From assembly GCA_036320915.1 (NCBI GenBank), contig JAXBDG010000009.1, forward strand, positions 1,736,001 through 1,800,000: 64,000 nucleotides of DNA, read 5' to 3'. The position numbers and the translations under genes are program-made. Shown here piece after piece: positions 22,870 through 33,551 of the stretch; the stretch's first letter is position 1, and each line of letters starts with the position of its first letter. The notes beneath the pieces are model-generated. The model was not told the origin of the DNA and searched no databases. It saw nothing but the letters and a program-made list of their open reading frames with translations. This DNA comes from Linnemannia elongata (lineage: Eukaryota > Mortierellomycota > Mortierellomycetes > Mortierellales > Mortierellaceae).

Positions 22870-25234
22870 ATCCCTCTTCCTGTGAACTATACGACCCGAG
22901 GCATCGACACCACCAACAACAGTTTGCTTAGCCAACAACAAAATCAACAGCTCCAACTTCAATTACATTCGCCAAAAGCAGCAGACCTCAATCTCCAAAT
23001 CGGCAACTCGGCTCAACTCCTCCACTGGGCTCCACACACCTTCCTCCTCGAAAAATCTCCGGACGAACCACGACACTTTCTACACTCCAGCACTAGCAAT
23101 TGCGAGAACGGTCATTCAACCTCTTCAACCTGCAGGAGCGAATTGAACATCCGCACCGACACTCTCTTCACTCTCACTGGCCACCTCACCAACAACAACA
23201 AGAGTACCTCCTCCCCGCAAGCGCATCATTCCTCGCCATCCATTTCCCTCGAGCACGCTTCTTCCCAAGAGCAAGTACAACAACGAGTACAACAACGAGT
23301 ACAAGTACATCAGCAACCACAGCAGCAGCTGCAGGAACACCAACTCTCACAGCCCAGTCACATTAGTTGTCACTCCACCCAAAACCACTCGGTCATCGAC
23401 AACGACGAGAACAGCGACATTGTAATTGACGTCGACAAAGGCCTTGGTAGAGACATAGGATCGACAGCACTTGACCCACAGCTCGGTCTCGACCTCGATT
23501 TCGACCTCGACTTGAACCTTGACTTTGACTTTGACCTCCATCTTGAACTTTGTCATCGCCAGCCAACCCCAGCCTCCGCTTCATTTGCCCTTGCCTCTGC
23601 TCTAGCTTCAACTCCAACTCCAACTCGAACTCCAACTCAGACAACCCCCCCTGGCCCTCACCCCAATCCTAATTGTCACCTTGCTCAACAGTCTAGCCAC
23701 TCTTATTATTTTGACTCCGTCCTTGGCCCTCTTCTCCCTCGTTGGTCACATCCTGGACACGTCGTAGCACAAGATCATCGCCTCCCTCACCGCCACCCTC
23801 TCCCTCCTTCTTCTTCTACTTCTTCCTCTTCCTTTTCTTCTTTTCATCCATTTCAATTTTACACCCCTGCCTCACCTTTACCTTTGAACATCGACGTTGA
23901 ATCTTTCAATACTCTTCACCCTTATTTTCACACAACACCTGCATCTACACCCACAACATTGCAGAGCAACTGGTTATCAACAGCGCCCCTATCGGATCAC
24001 ACCTCGCTCGCTCCCTTCATTTCTGCACCCTCAGACCTTCTCAATTCCTCTTCGTCCTCCTCCCTCAGCAACGAGGCTCTCGGCAAAATACCTCGATTCA
24101 ATTACCCCGCTAGCCGGCCCAGGACTACATCCTTGCCCACACTCAACCAGCAACAACGCTCTGGTGCCCCCTTCACATCAACAAAATCGACAACAACCCT
24201 CACCCCACCATTACCCTTCGCCCTTACTTCAAGCGGCGTCGGCGGCGACATCCACAAGAAGAACATTGCTTTTGGTATCACAACCGAAAGAGATCTGCAA
24301 AACTTACTATCAAGCGACTGCGACCACATTAGTACAAACGCTGATTCTACATTTGAGCGGGACACCTTGATCCCTTGTTCCCATTCCGCTTCATCCGCCC
24401 ACCATCCGTCGTCCTCTGCATCCTGCCCTCACAACGGCAGCAAGACCTTTTCTTCTTCCCCGCCCTCCTTTTCCACATTCTCTCCTTCACCTTATACTAC
24501 TTCCTCTACTTCCTCTTCGTCTACTTCTTCTCCCTCTTTTTCTTGTTCTTTTCATAACCCTTCGATGGTCATCAACTCTACTCTCGTCCTCTCGGAACAA
24601 GACCAGCAGGATCACTTTGGCCTCACCGAGCAGCTCGAAGTCGCACTAGCATTGAGCAACAGCAGCAACCTCGGTTTCAACATCCACACTTCCTCATACG
24701 ACTCTCATCAAGCACACCACATCTCGCCCAGCCGGTTTTCCGATTATTTTCCTTCCACTTCATCAGCAGCAACAGCATCAACTTTCCCAAACTCCTCTTC
24801 GATAACAGAGACCAGAGGAGCGGCGGGGACCATGTCGACCCCTTCGGACCAGGGCCAGTTGGTTCAGGAGCAGGAGGACCAGTCCTTCAGAGCTTTGGAC
24901 CTGTTTGCTCAGCAAGATATCGATTTCGGCCTCCTCGATCCTAGCAGCAGCAGCAGCTCTTCAGTACCTCCTACCATGGGCGACGGCAACTCATTCACTC
25001 ACACTCACGCTTCCACTCCTTCTCTTCCTACTGTCTCCTCATCGTCTTCGTCGTCGTCTCCCTTTGCAGATCCACTCTCTGGGTCATTCTCAACAATTGA
25101 GCGGGTAGCATTCCATCCTACAAATACCGGCAATCTTTCCTCCTTTCCTGGTCATCCACTCAGTCAACAGCAGCAGCCACCACAACCTCAACCTCAACAA
25201 CATCATCATCAACAACAGCAACAACAGCAGCAGC

Positions 25235-25271
<37 letters not shown>

Positions 25272-26976
25272 TCAACAACCACCTTCATCTCACCTCCATC
25301 ATCCTCATCCTCAACAACAGCAACAGCAACTCTTTTTGGGTCCAGAAATGTCCAGCCAGTCGTCCTCATCATCATCATCGTTCTCGAGTTCCCGGCCGCT
25401 TCTGCCCATGCCGATGGCCATCTCCACCTCCCGATCACCATCTGAGTCTTCGTCACCCTCACCGTCAAGGGCCTCATCTCCATCATCTCCTTCGTACGAT
25501 GACATCCTCCTTCCCGTGGTCGCGTGCGCAGCTTGCAAGAGGTCGCATATCAAATGTGACCATGGTCGCCCTTGCCTAAACTGCCTCAAGCACCCTTCCA
25601 AGGCCAAGACTTGTCGTGATGCTGTCCCCAAACCGAGAGGACGTCCAAAGGGTGGGAGCAAAGTTGCGGCCGAGTCGCTCACAATGGTCAAGCCGATGCC
25701 GCATGCCATCTACCCGTTCCATTCTCCTGGAGCGACGATTGGCGGGTACTACCCTCCTTACCCTCCTCATCCCCATCTTCATCCTCACCACCGTCCTTTG
25801 CATCCCCAACAACATCAGCAGCAGCAACAATACCATCGTCAACGTGCCATGTCATTACCACAGATTCCACAGCATTTGCAGCCCTATCACCACCTTAGCC
25901 AACACCACTCGCAGCAGCAGCAACAGCAACAGATTCAGTTTCTTCCGCCTACATTTCTTTTGCACCAGCAGCAACAGCAGCAAATCCAGCAACAGCAACG
26001 GGAACAACAACAGCAACAGCAACAGCAACAGCAGACATACCAGAGCCAGCCACCCATGATGCAACAAGTCCAGCAGCCACCGCCTGCCCTCCAGCAGCAG
26101 CAACAACAGCAAATGCACCAGCAGCAACCTACTGCCCCGTTGTTGCATCAACGGGCCTACTCCCATCCACAACGACAGTCGGTGTCCGGGCACCCGGGTT
26201 TCCAGCCTTACCAGCCGACTGGTACAGTCCCAATGTCGGCGGCGGTGCCGAACCTATCACCTCCTGTGGTCCCAGCTGCTTTGCCTGAAGGAGGAGGTCC
26301 ACAGTCGTCTTCGGCCTCGTCGTCCTCTGCTTCCTCTTCGTCGTCGACAACACCCCCTTTGGCCAGGCGGTCCATCATCCGTGTTAGTACCGGAGGAGGA
26401 GTACCACCCCCTCCTGTTTCTCCCATGCAGATGCAGAGCGTTCCATCACAGCCCCGTGCGGATGCACTGCAGTTTCAGCAACAGATCCAACAGCAGCAAC
26501 CGCAACAGCAAACTATGATGCCGCAGAAACGCTTCTATACACAACATCATCAGCAGCAACAACAGCTTCAAATGCAGCAGCTTCAACTCCAACAGCTGAT
26601 GCACAACCCCCATCACCAGCAACAGCAGTTCCCAATGCAGTCTCCACCTCTTCCTCTATCGCCTCCTCCCCACCCACTGCAACAGGTGCAACAGGTACAT
26701 CAACAAGTACAACAACAACAGCAGCAGCAACAACCGCAGATGGTGTTCCAACCGCTGTACCACAACCCACACCATCGGAATCTAAATAACACCCGCCTCC
26801 TCCGTCGATCCTCTCTGCAGATCTCTCTCTCTTCCTTCTCGTCCACAGCAACGTCGCCTTCGTCAGTGGCTGGAGGTGCAGGAGTACAGGCATCGTTGTC
26901 ATCGTCGTCTAACATCCCAACCTTCCCGTCTTCTGGCCTGCATGACGAAGAGATGGCCGAGATCGTGGAAGAGTAG
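22870..26976 (+). CDS. Zn(II)2Cys6 transcription factor with AT-hook and very long Gln/Ser-rich arms (N-terminus uncertain)
   Basis: The frame stays open from 22294 to 26976. The part before about 22870 is homopolymer-driven and unlikely to be translated; CTACCAG at 22863-22869 is a plausible acceptor, giving at least 1,368 codons from there. The key domain is at 25524-25614: CAACKRSHIKCDHGRPCLNC followed by a ninth-spacing CRD cysteine, six cysteines in the fungal C6 zinc-cluster pattern. It is followed at once by PRGRPKGGSK, an AT-hook-like minor-groove motif. Flanking arms are rich in Ser, Pro, Gln and His, with poly-Gln near 25200-25275 and 25910-26040. This fits a nuclear DNA-binding regulator whose arms act in activation or condensation. 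No fungal-specific middle domain is visible. The target is unknown. It converges with the DEAD-box gene. Confidence 0.78.
25524..25655 (+). other. Zn2Cys6 cluster plus AT-hook coding segment
   Basis: Six Cys codons with C-x2-C-x6-C-x5-C-x2-C-x9-C spacing, followed about 5 residues later by RGRPKGG. This is the only structured part of the gene I can identify. Confidence 0.88.
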
Positions 26977-27164
26977 TAGCTTTCCTTTCCTTTCCTTTCC
27001 TTCCTCTTCATTTAGACCACACTTACATAGCACAACTTTTTTTTTGCAATAAATGAGAAACCAAGCACAAAAAAGAAAAAGAAAAAAAGTAAGTTCGAAA
27101 ATGATATGTTTGTTATTCGTGCGTTTTTTGTTTGTTAGATAAGGTTGCATGCTTAGTTTGTTTC

Positions 27165-29920
27165 CTACTGAAATTTGAAATCCTGGTTATTGTTGTTGCT
27201 GTTGTTACTGCTGCCAGTATCGACGTTCCTATAGGCAGGAGGAGCATTCCAGCCGCTGTTAGAGTCGCTGTCTCTGTATCCGCCATGGGCTTGGTCGTAA
27301 TTGACACCTTGGTCATGGACATGGCCATGGCTGCCGTGGTCGTAACTGAGAATATCGTCTCTTCCTTCTCCTTGATCTTTGCTGTATCCACCATGCCCTT
27401 GATCGTATCCACTAGGGTCGTGAGCATCTCCTCCTCCTTCATCGCCTCCTCTGGACTCCAAAAGGTCAATCTGATCCGGGTCCACAAAATCATTCTCATA
27501 CGAGCTATGTTCCAAGAAAAAGAGCAAGGAAAAGGAGAAAGGGGATGGCGGGAACGATAAGGGATATGAAAGAGATGAAGGACAAAAGTGAGCATTTTTT
27601 TCCATTGGTTTTCGCCCTCCTCTTTGAATCCTCCATTTGGATGTTTGTCCATTTCTTAATCGGGGCTTTTTTTTTGTTCATTTTTCATTTCATCTGTGAA
27701 AACCTTAAAAAACCATTTTTTTTCGCACAAGTAATTCAACAAAACCACTTTAACAAACAACACCATGGATAGTCAATGGCCTTTTTTTTTTTTCTTGGTT
27801 GCATTATTTCATTATCATCCGTTTGTCAACCCTTGCCTACCTGCGTTATCACCTTTTCTCCCACGTTCCATTTTTCCTCTACAATCTTCATATAAAGCTC
27901 AGATGCACACATGCTTACAATCTCATTGTACTTATCCGTTCATCCGTCAATCTCTGTCACTCCCCCCTTATTTTTCCATTTCCACTCTTTCAACTCTTCG
28001 CGCTCTTTCTCCCTCTCCTTTTTTTTTGGTCCATGTTCCATCCTCTCCCGCATGCATGCTGAGAGATTGACAGAGAGAGTGAAAGTGTGACAGAAAGAGG
28101 GAAAAGAGCTCCCCAATCAAATCCACTATTTTCCTTGCCTCCTTTCCTTTCTTCCACTCAGCCTCATATTTTTTTTTCTTTTCCCTTTTCTCTCCCTCTT
28201 CTTAATTATGCCAAATCCGATTATCACATGTGCAAAAGAAAAACCAATAGTGAATGGAAAAACTTACACGTCGTCGGTGATAAACTCCTGCAAAAATTCA
28301 GGCACCTCCTGTTGGCACTCAATCAACAGCTTCACCAATTGGGGCGCAATGGCCCAATTCCGATCGTTATAAAACGTCGTCGCCAGTCCCGGGTTCCCCG
28401 CACGCGCCGTTCTTCCAATCCGATGGACATAATCATCAATATCATCGCTCAGGTCATAATTGATGACATGCATGACGTCCTTGATATCCAGTCCTCGCGC
28501 GGCAACAGCGGTGGCGATCAGGATGGGGCTCCGACCGGCTTTGAAGGCTTCCAGGGCCAGCTCGCGTTCACGTTGGCTTCGGTCGCCATGAAGGGAGATG
28601 CAGGGGAAATGTTTGTTGTAAAGGACGTCGTCGAGATAGTCGGCTTTGCGTTTGGTGTCGACAAAGATGAGGGTGCGCGAAGGTGGTTGGGAGAGGAGGA
28701 GTTCTTCGAGAGTGTCTTCTTTGTGGTATTCTTCTACCTTGATCACCTTTTGCATGATGTCTGTCGTTGTGCCTCCGATTCTTTTATCATATGGATGAGA
28801 CGAGATGGAAGGAGGAAGAATTGAGGGGAATAATTAGTACCCTAAATTTTTAATAGGCCCATGACGTGCCGTAATCGCTACTGCTTTTCTACTCCGCACA
28901 CACTCTCACACCCAACCCATAATCTCCAACAACCCCTAAAAAGAACATACCTTCCAATGCGCAGACGACAATAGTCATTCATAAAGTCCCTCGCAAGGAC
29001 CTGGATCTCAGTTGGGAAGGTGGCGCTGAACATCATGGTATGCAAACTCTCATCCCTCGTCAAATCAGACGATAGCAAAATCTGACGGATAGTTGGTTCG
29101 AATCCCAAATCCAGAATCCGGTCGGCTTCATCCAGAACCAAGTACCGGACTTTGTCCAACGCCACCGCTCCTCTCTCCATTGCATCGACGAGTCGTCCTG
29201 GTGTTGCGATGAGGATGTCGCATCCGCGCGCCAATTGGTCCTTTTGGCGTCGAAGTTCCGCCCCTCCATAAATCACCGCAGGTCTGATCGGGCTCTTGTA
29301 CGTGAACTTGTATCATTTTTGTGTGAGGGGAGAGAGAGAGAAATTGCGTTAGACCAATAGGCTAAAGCATATTCCACTTGAATGTTCATTAAAAAAAAAA
29401 AAAAAAAAAAAGGAATGAAAGAACTTACGCGACGGGTTTCGTCAAAGATTTGGATGCCGAGCTCTCGAGTAGGAAGGATGATCAATGCCAAAGGAGAGGC
29501 TTTGGTTTTTCGAGCACCGGGCAGAGGGGCGACGGGTGGGTTCTTTTGCATCTTTGTCAGGATCTTGGACAGTACTGGGAGTAGGAACGCTGCTGTCTTC
29601 CCCGACCCTGTTTGCGCGCATGCTAAAAGATCATAGTTTTTCATCAAGATTGGGATCGCGTTCCTCTATTTTTTTTTGATTTTGTTATGAAATATAAATG
29701 AGAGACAAGGGTTAAAGAGCCATGTATGAAAATCGACGCCAACCCATAAACATGCTATTAAAGTGAAGCCTTGCTTATTATCGTTGCTTTGAAAAGGTAC
29801 CTGAATAGGTGTTGGCTCTAGGTATCCCATACGCTTGATGTTTTCGAGGATAATCGGATGCAACTTTGCCTGCTCAAACTATATCATTTGTCGCCCAACA
29901 AGACAATGATACTATTAGTT

Positions 29921-29952
<32 letters not shown>

Positions 29953-30313
29953 TGTGTGCGAAAGTCATTGTGATAAAGACCAACAATAAAGCAACGTGGC
30001 ACCGTTCAACTTTCTATTAAAAAAATAAAGTCATCTCCAAGCTTACACTCTGTAGAGGATCGACGCGTTCGGGTCCACCTTTCCGACTGACGTTGATTCT
30101 CGAAAACTTGTCGAAATTGATTCCCGTCAAGATGCGATTCTCTTCTCCGAACAACTCTTCCTCGAGTTCGGGCATGGCGGGGGCGTCTCCTTGTTTGAAT
30201 TCCTCCTCCCATTCGTAGGTGGGTTTCTCGAACGCCCATGCGTCGTCCTGGTGCTCCCAGGCTGGCTCTGTAGGCTGTCTACCGCCCCACTTCAACTTCA
30301 CTTCATCTTCCAT
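27165..30313 (-). CDS. DEAD-box RNA helicase of the Ded1/DDX3-Vasa group
   Basis: Exons 30313-30047, 29878-29801, 29665-29429, 29306-28951, 28780-28268 and 27504-27165 join in phase to 596 residues. Motifs in order: Q-motif region with FEQAKLHPII and YLEPTPIQ, Walker A AQTGSGKT (motif I), LPTRELGIQIF (Ia), TPGRLVDAME (Ib), VLDEADRILDLGFEPTIRQI (II), MFSATFPTE (III), LIFVDTKRKADYL (IV), TAVAARGLDI (V) and HRIGRTARAG (VI). The N-terminus is acidic and short with LTGINFDKFSRI, a Ded1/Vasa-type lead-in. The tail is Gly/Tyr/Asp/His-rich (GYDQGHGGYSKDQGEG) and lacks an RGG box. Introns 1 and 3 contain T30 and A21 tracts on the plus strand; the last intron is 763 bp. The role is ATP-dependent RNA unwinding, probably in translation or mRNP remodelling. 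It may not be the only Ded1-type gene. Confidence 0.93.
29391..29411. repeat. A21 tract inside DEAD-box intron 3
   Basis: Plus-strand A21, hence U-rich in the minus-strand transcript. It may act as a polypyrimidine tract. Confidence 0.93.
29922..29951. repeat. T30 tract inside DEAD-box intron 1
   Basis: Plus-strand T30, hence A30 in the minus-strand transcript, located within the first intron. Confidence 0.93.
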
Positions 30314-30625
30314 TGTGGTTGCTTTTGTTGTTGTTAATGAGGGAGTTGGTTAAAGGAGGGTAGCGTTTCGTTGTGCAGAGGACGAGGGAACGGTATCGTG
30401 TGAAATAAAAAGAAGTGGCTGTGGTTGCTGCTGTGGATAAAGAGAGTGTTCCCTTTATTGTTCGAGGTAAAGGCAAGACAGTGTGGAAAATAGAAAAAAT
30501 ACAAGAAGGGTCTGGGCGGGAAAATGAGCAATTTTTTTTTTTTTTATTTCAAGAACGCCACACACAAAGAACCATTGCACGTCAATTGAGCCCAGTCAAA
30601 GAAAAGAAATAAAACAAAATATATG
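30314..30625. promoter_or_regulatory. Promoter interval of the DEAD-box gene
   Basis: 312 bp between the SEN15 stop and the DEAD-box ATG, both on the minus strand. It holds the DEAD-box leader and promoter and the SEN15 3' end. No distinct motif stands out. Confidence 0.4.
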
Positions 30626-31509
30626 CTATGGAATCACAGCGGTTGTTGCTGGTGCGGCTGGCACTGTCAAGGCTGAGTCTGGCTTCTCTGGAGGGACACC
30701 CCTGGTTAGGTTCATGTATGTGATTGTCGAATCTCCTGTTATGACTCCAAGCGTAATCCTACATAAGAAAAATGATAAGGTTAACAAGAGAGAAAAAGGC
30801 AAGCAGAAACACGCGTAGAGTGAAAGTAATGTTAGACATATACCTTGACACTGCAGAGGCATTCAAGCGTGGATCGGTCTCTCTGTCGAGTGCACTAAAG
30901 GTACACTCTATCTTGGCGACTGTCCATGGCTCAGTAACAAAGGCAGGCAAGATTAGATACTTGACGCGCTATTGATAAGGTAAGTCCAGATCACCGGCAA
31001 AATCGTTGTAAGTTCATCAGTGATGGGAAGAGGGCGGTGATCAAAAAAGTGTGCAGTAGGAGTGCGACAAAAAGAAGGAAGTATTGAATTGATCACTTAC
31101 GGTATCTGGATGTGTGCATTCGATGAGACACCGTCCGAGCACAGGTGCCTGGATCACACTCACACTCTCAAATTCCTTCGCTAATTAACCCCATAGCAAC
31201 AAATGAACGCGATCTGGCGTGAGGTTTGTTTTTCAAGTATATTTTCATCCTTCGAGAGTATAATTACTGATATGTTCACTCCTGCGTACCTAGGACCAGG
31301 TCAAGGTAGACCTGGAGCAGCTGCTCCGCATGGTCAGGGAACAGGACACACTCGTCGCTCACCTCCTTGAACTGTGAAGAAATAAAAATAAGAGTTTATC
31401 CTACTAAGTCCTTCTTGCTGCTGCGCCCCCACCGTATCATAGCTATAAAGCTATGTGTAAGAATTAAGAAAAGATTGCGTACCTTGGGATGCAATGCAAG
31501 CTTGTCCAT
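30626..31509 (-). CDS. SEN15: tRNA-splicing endonuclease subunit Sen15
   Basis: Five small exons, 31509-31483, 31371-31290, 31180-31101, 30968-30844 and 30758-30626, join in phase to 148 residues. The first coding exon is 27 nt (MDKLALHPK). The C-terminal signature LGVITGDSTITYMNLTRG resembles the family's D-S-T-I-x-Y-Y-x-L-x-x-G motif, and VKYLILPAFVTEPWTVAKIE resembles the beta-strand core of the PF09631 Sen15 domain. Sen15 is a structural subunit; with Sen34 it forms half of the heterotetramer that cuts tRNA introns, and the catalytic residues sit in Sen2 and Sen34. The call rests on the short domain and size. Divergent from DPM3, with only 218 bp between start codons. Confidence 0.82.
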
Positions 31510-31727
31510 GGCATGCTTTGAAGGTAATCAGTCAAGGTCGAGGTTGTTGTTTGGGCGAAGGAGGGGCCAAGTGCATGTTTCGAGGCAGTGCTCTCTTAAT
31601 TAATACTGTATCACATGATACCCAGTCGATCCTATGTGGCTTTTGTCCCCTTCTCCCTTCAACTTATTACAAGCTCGACAATTTGGTACATTCCTCGACC
31701 ATCAACACGACATACCATCAAACAACC

Positions 31728-32273
31728 ATGACTCGCGCTACTGAGGCCGCTGCCTTCTTCGGCATCACCACCACCATATACCTCGCCCTCCTCTTCCAGT
31801 GGCTCCCCATCACCCTCCCCGAGACTGTCCAGAACTTCACACTCCCCGTTGTACGGAACACCTCACCTCTCCGTCTGGCATCTATGCACAAAAGAACACG
31901 ATGACAATTCAACTTCAATGGAGGCTTGACCTTCTTACCCAGAAGCAACAAAAAACCCATAGTAACACCATCCTTTCTTATCCGTACACCTTCATGGGTC
32001 TTATCTTTTAGCTCCCCTGGTGGGCTTTGGTCACATTTGGCGCCTACTCTCTCGGAAACATTGGTTATCACGTTTTGACCTTCCGCGACTGCCCAGAAGC
32101 ATACGATGAGCTCCAAGTGGTAATGTCTTGTTTCTATTTCACACATCAAGCGTCGCCACTGTCAGTTCTAGCATACCTTTTTACTTACACTCGTTCTGTT
32201 GTATCTTCACTTTGAATAGCAAATCGGTGAAGCACAGAGGGATCTCAGGAGCAAGGGCATGAACATCAAATAA
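31728..32273 (+). CDS. DPM3: Dolichol-phosphate mannosyltransferase subunit 3 (DPM3)
   Basis: Exons 31728-31850, 32012-32119 and 32220-32273 join in phase to 94 residues; human DPM3 has 92. Two hydrophobic segments (FFGITTTIYLALLFQWLPI and WWALVTFGAYSLGNIGYHVL) are followed by TFRDCPEAYDELQ and the coiled tail QIGEAQRDLRSKG. This matches the family pattern Y-x-L-G-x-V-G-Y-x-V-x-T-F-x-D-C and then ELQ-x-QI-x-EA. DPM3 is an ER-membrane tether that stabilises the catalytic subunit DPM1, which makes dolichyl-phosphate-mannose for N-glycans, GPI anchors and O-mannose. An AATAAA is at 32367-32372, inside the 252-bp gap to the convergent DPM2 gene. Presence of DPM3 implies a DPM1 without its own membrane anchor. 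Confidence 0.92.
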
Positions 32274-32525
32274 GCGAATAATGGGAGCCATTTTTCTCAC
32301 TCTTATGGATCGACTTACATTCCCCAACCCCCTCTTTCTCTCAAATTTCGCCACGTCTCATTTTCTAATAAACACTTCATCTAACCCAATTCTTCAAAAA
32401 GCCATTGATGACAAGAAGCGAAAAGCACGTCAAAAGAGTTGCAATTGAAAAGATCGGTATTATTGCTATATGTGTACAAATGCTCCTGCTCTGCTGTTGC
32501 TTCTACTTGTTGCTGTTGTGTTGTT

Positions 32526-33242
32526 TTAGGCGCTCTTCTTCTCGACCTTCTTCTTACTCTTGATCATGACCATGGACAAGAAGGTAAGGATGACGGTCAA
32601 TCCAAAGACCAAAAGCACACAAGGGATGCGGATCGCATATTCACGGCGAGGGAAGTAATCGTGCAAGAAGTAAGACTCGTCGACAAAAGGCTACATGATT
32701 GACAATTGTTGAGGGGGGGTGTTAGATGATACGTGGCAACTTCTTGAAACAGCCCTATGCTGTTTACCGCCTTCTTGACCTTGTTGAGAATGAGCGAGTA
32801 ATTACCATGACAATAGCCCACAAGGTATAGTAGACAAAGACGACGGTACTGAATGTTAAGAGGGACGCGCCCACGACTTTATCCTGTCCACTGGCCTAAA
32901 ATTGCAATTGAATGACAGTGAAGGGTGTGAGTAAACGAGTTATTGGAGTGTTTTCGAGCGTATGTATATGGTTCCTTCCTCGCGCCGTTGTTTCTCCCCC
33001 ATGGTGTGAGGGTTGACTTCGGTTTGGTTCCTCGCTCGTGCCTCCACGTGTAAATAAAAACAACTGAGGTTTGGCGTCCCATGTCCTTGAAATTGGCCAG
33101 ATGAACTGGCTGAGAGTGTGATGACTGAAGCGTTGTTGGACTGGAAAGAGAAGAACGTCGTTTTCCTGTGGCTCCTGTAAGTATGAGTTTGGTTGAGAAG
33201 GCGACTTCGTGAATGCCACAGTCTGTTCTGCTCTATTACCAT
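32526..33242 (-). CDS. DPM2: Dolichol-phosphate mannosyltransferase regulatory subunit 2 (DPM2)
   Basis: Exons 33242-33240, 32895-32806 and 32690-32526 give 85 residues; human DPM2 has 84. Exons 2 and 3 are secure: ASGQDKVVGASLLTFSTVVF, YYTLWAIVMPFVDESYFLHD, YFPRREYAIRIPCVLL, then a second membrane segment and the basic tail KSKKKVEKKSA. The start is inferred: a lone ATG followed by GTAATA gives MASGQDKVVG, matching human MATGTDQVVG, so the first coding exon is just the start codon before a 344-bp intron. DPM2 is a two-pass ER protein that stabilises DPM3 and, in animals, also associates with GPI-GlcNAc transferase. It is tail to tail with DPM3 and divergent from NDUFB10 (309 bp). Confidence 0.9.
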
Positions 33243-33551
33243 GGCTGAAGTGATGTGTGTTGTAGAAAGATGTGTTGCCAGAAAGAAGGGGTGGGCTCGA
33301 ACTCAACTTATGAAAGGGAAAGAACCTCACGTACAAAAATAGATTGTGCCAACTGCGTACGGTTTCCCCTCTGATCCCTTCTCCCCTGCGATGTACAAAG
33401 TCAAGGCAAGAAAGCAGCAAGTCCGTAAGCCACCGTACAAAAAGGACGGAAATCCGGAGGTGCGGTGAATCGGCCGGCCAGATCATCACACATACCCTTT
33501 GTGCACTCTCTCCCTTCTCCCCACTCAACCAACAACCACCATCAAATCAAC
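33243..33551. promoter_or_regulatory. Divergent promoter region, DPM2 (-) / NDUFB10 (+)
   Basis: 309 bp between two divergent start codons. It includes a pyrimidine-rich leader (CTCTCTCCCTTCTCCCC) just before the NDUFB10 ATG. No TATA box is evident. Confidence 0.5.
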
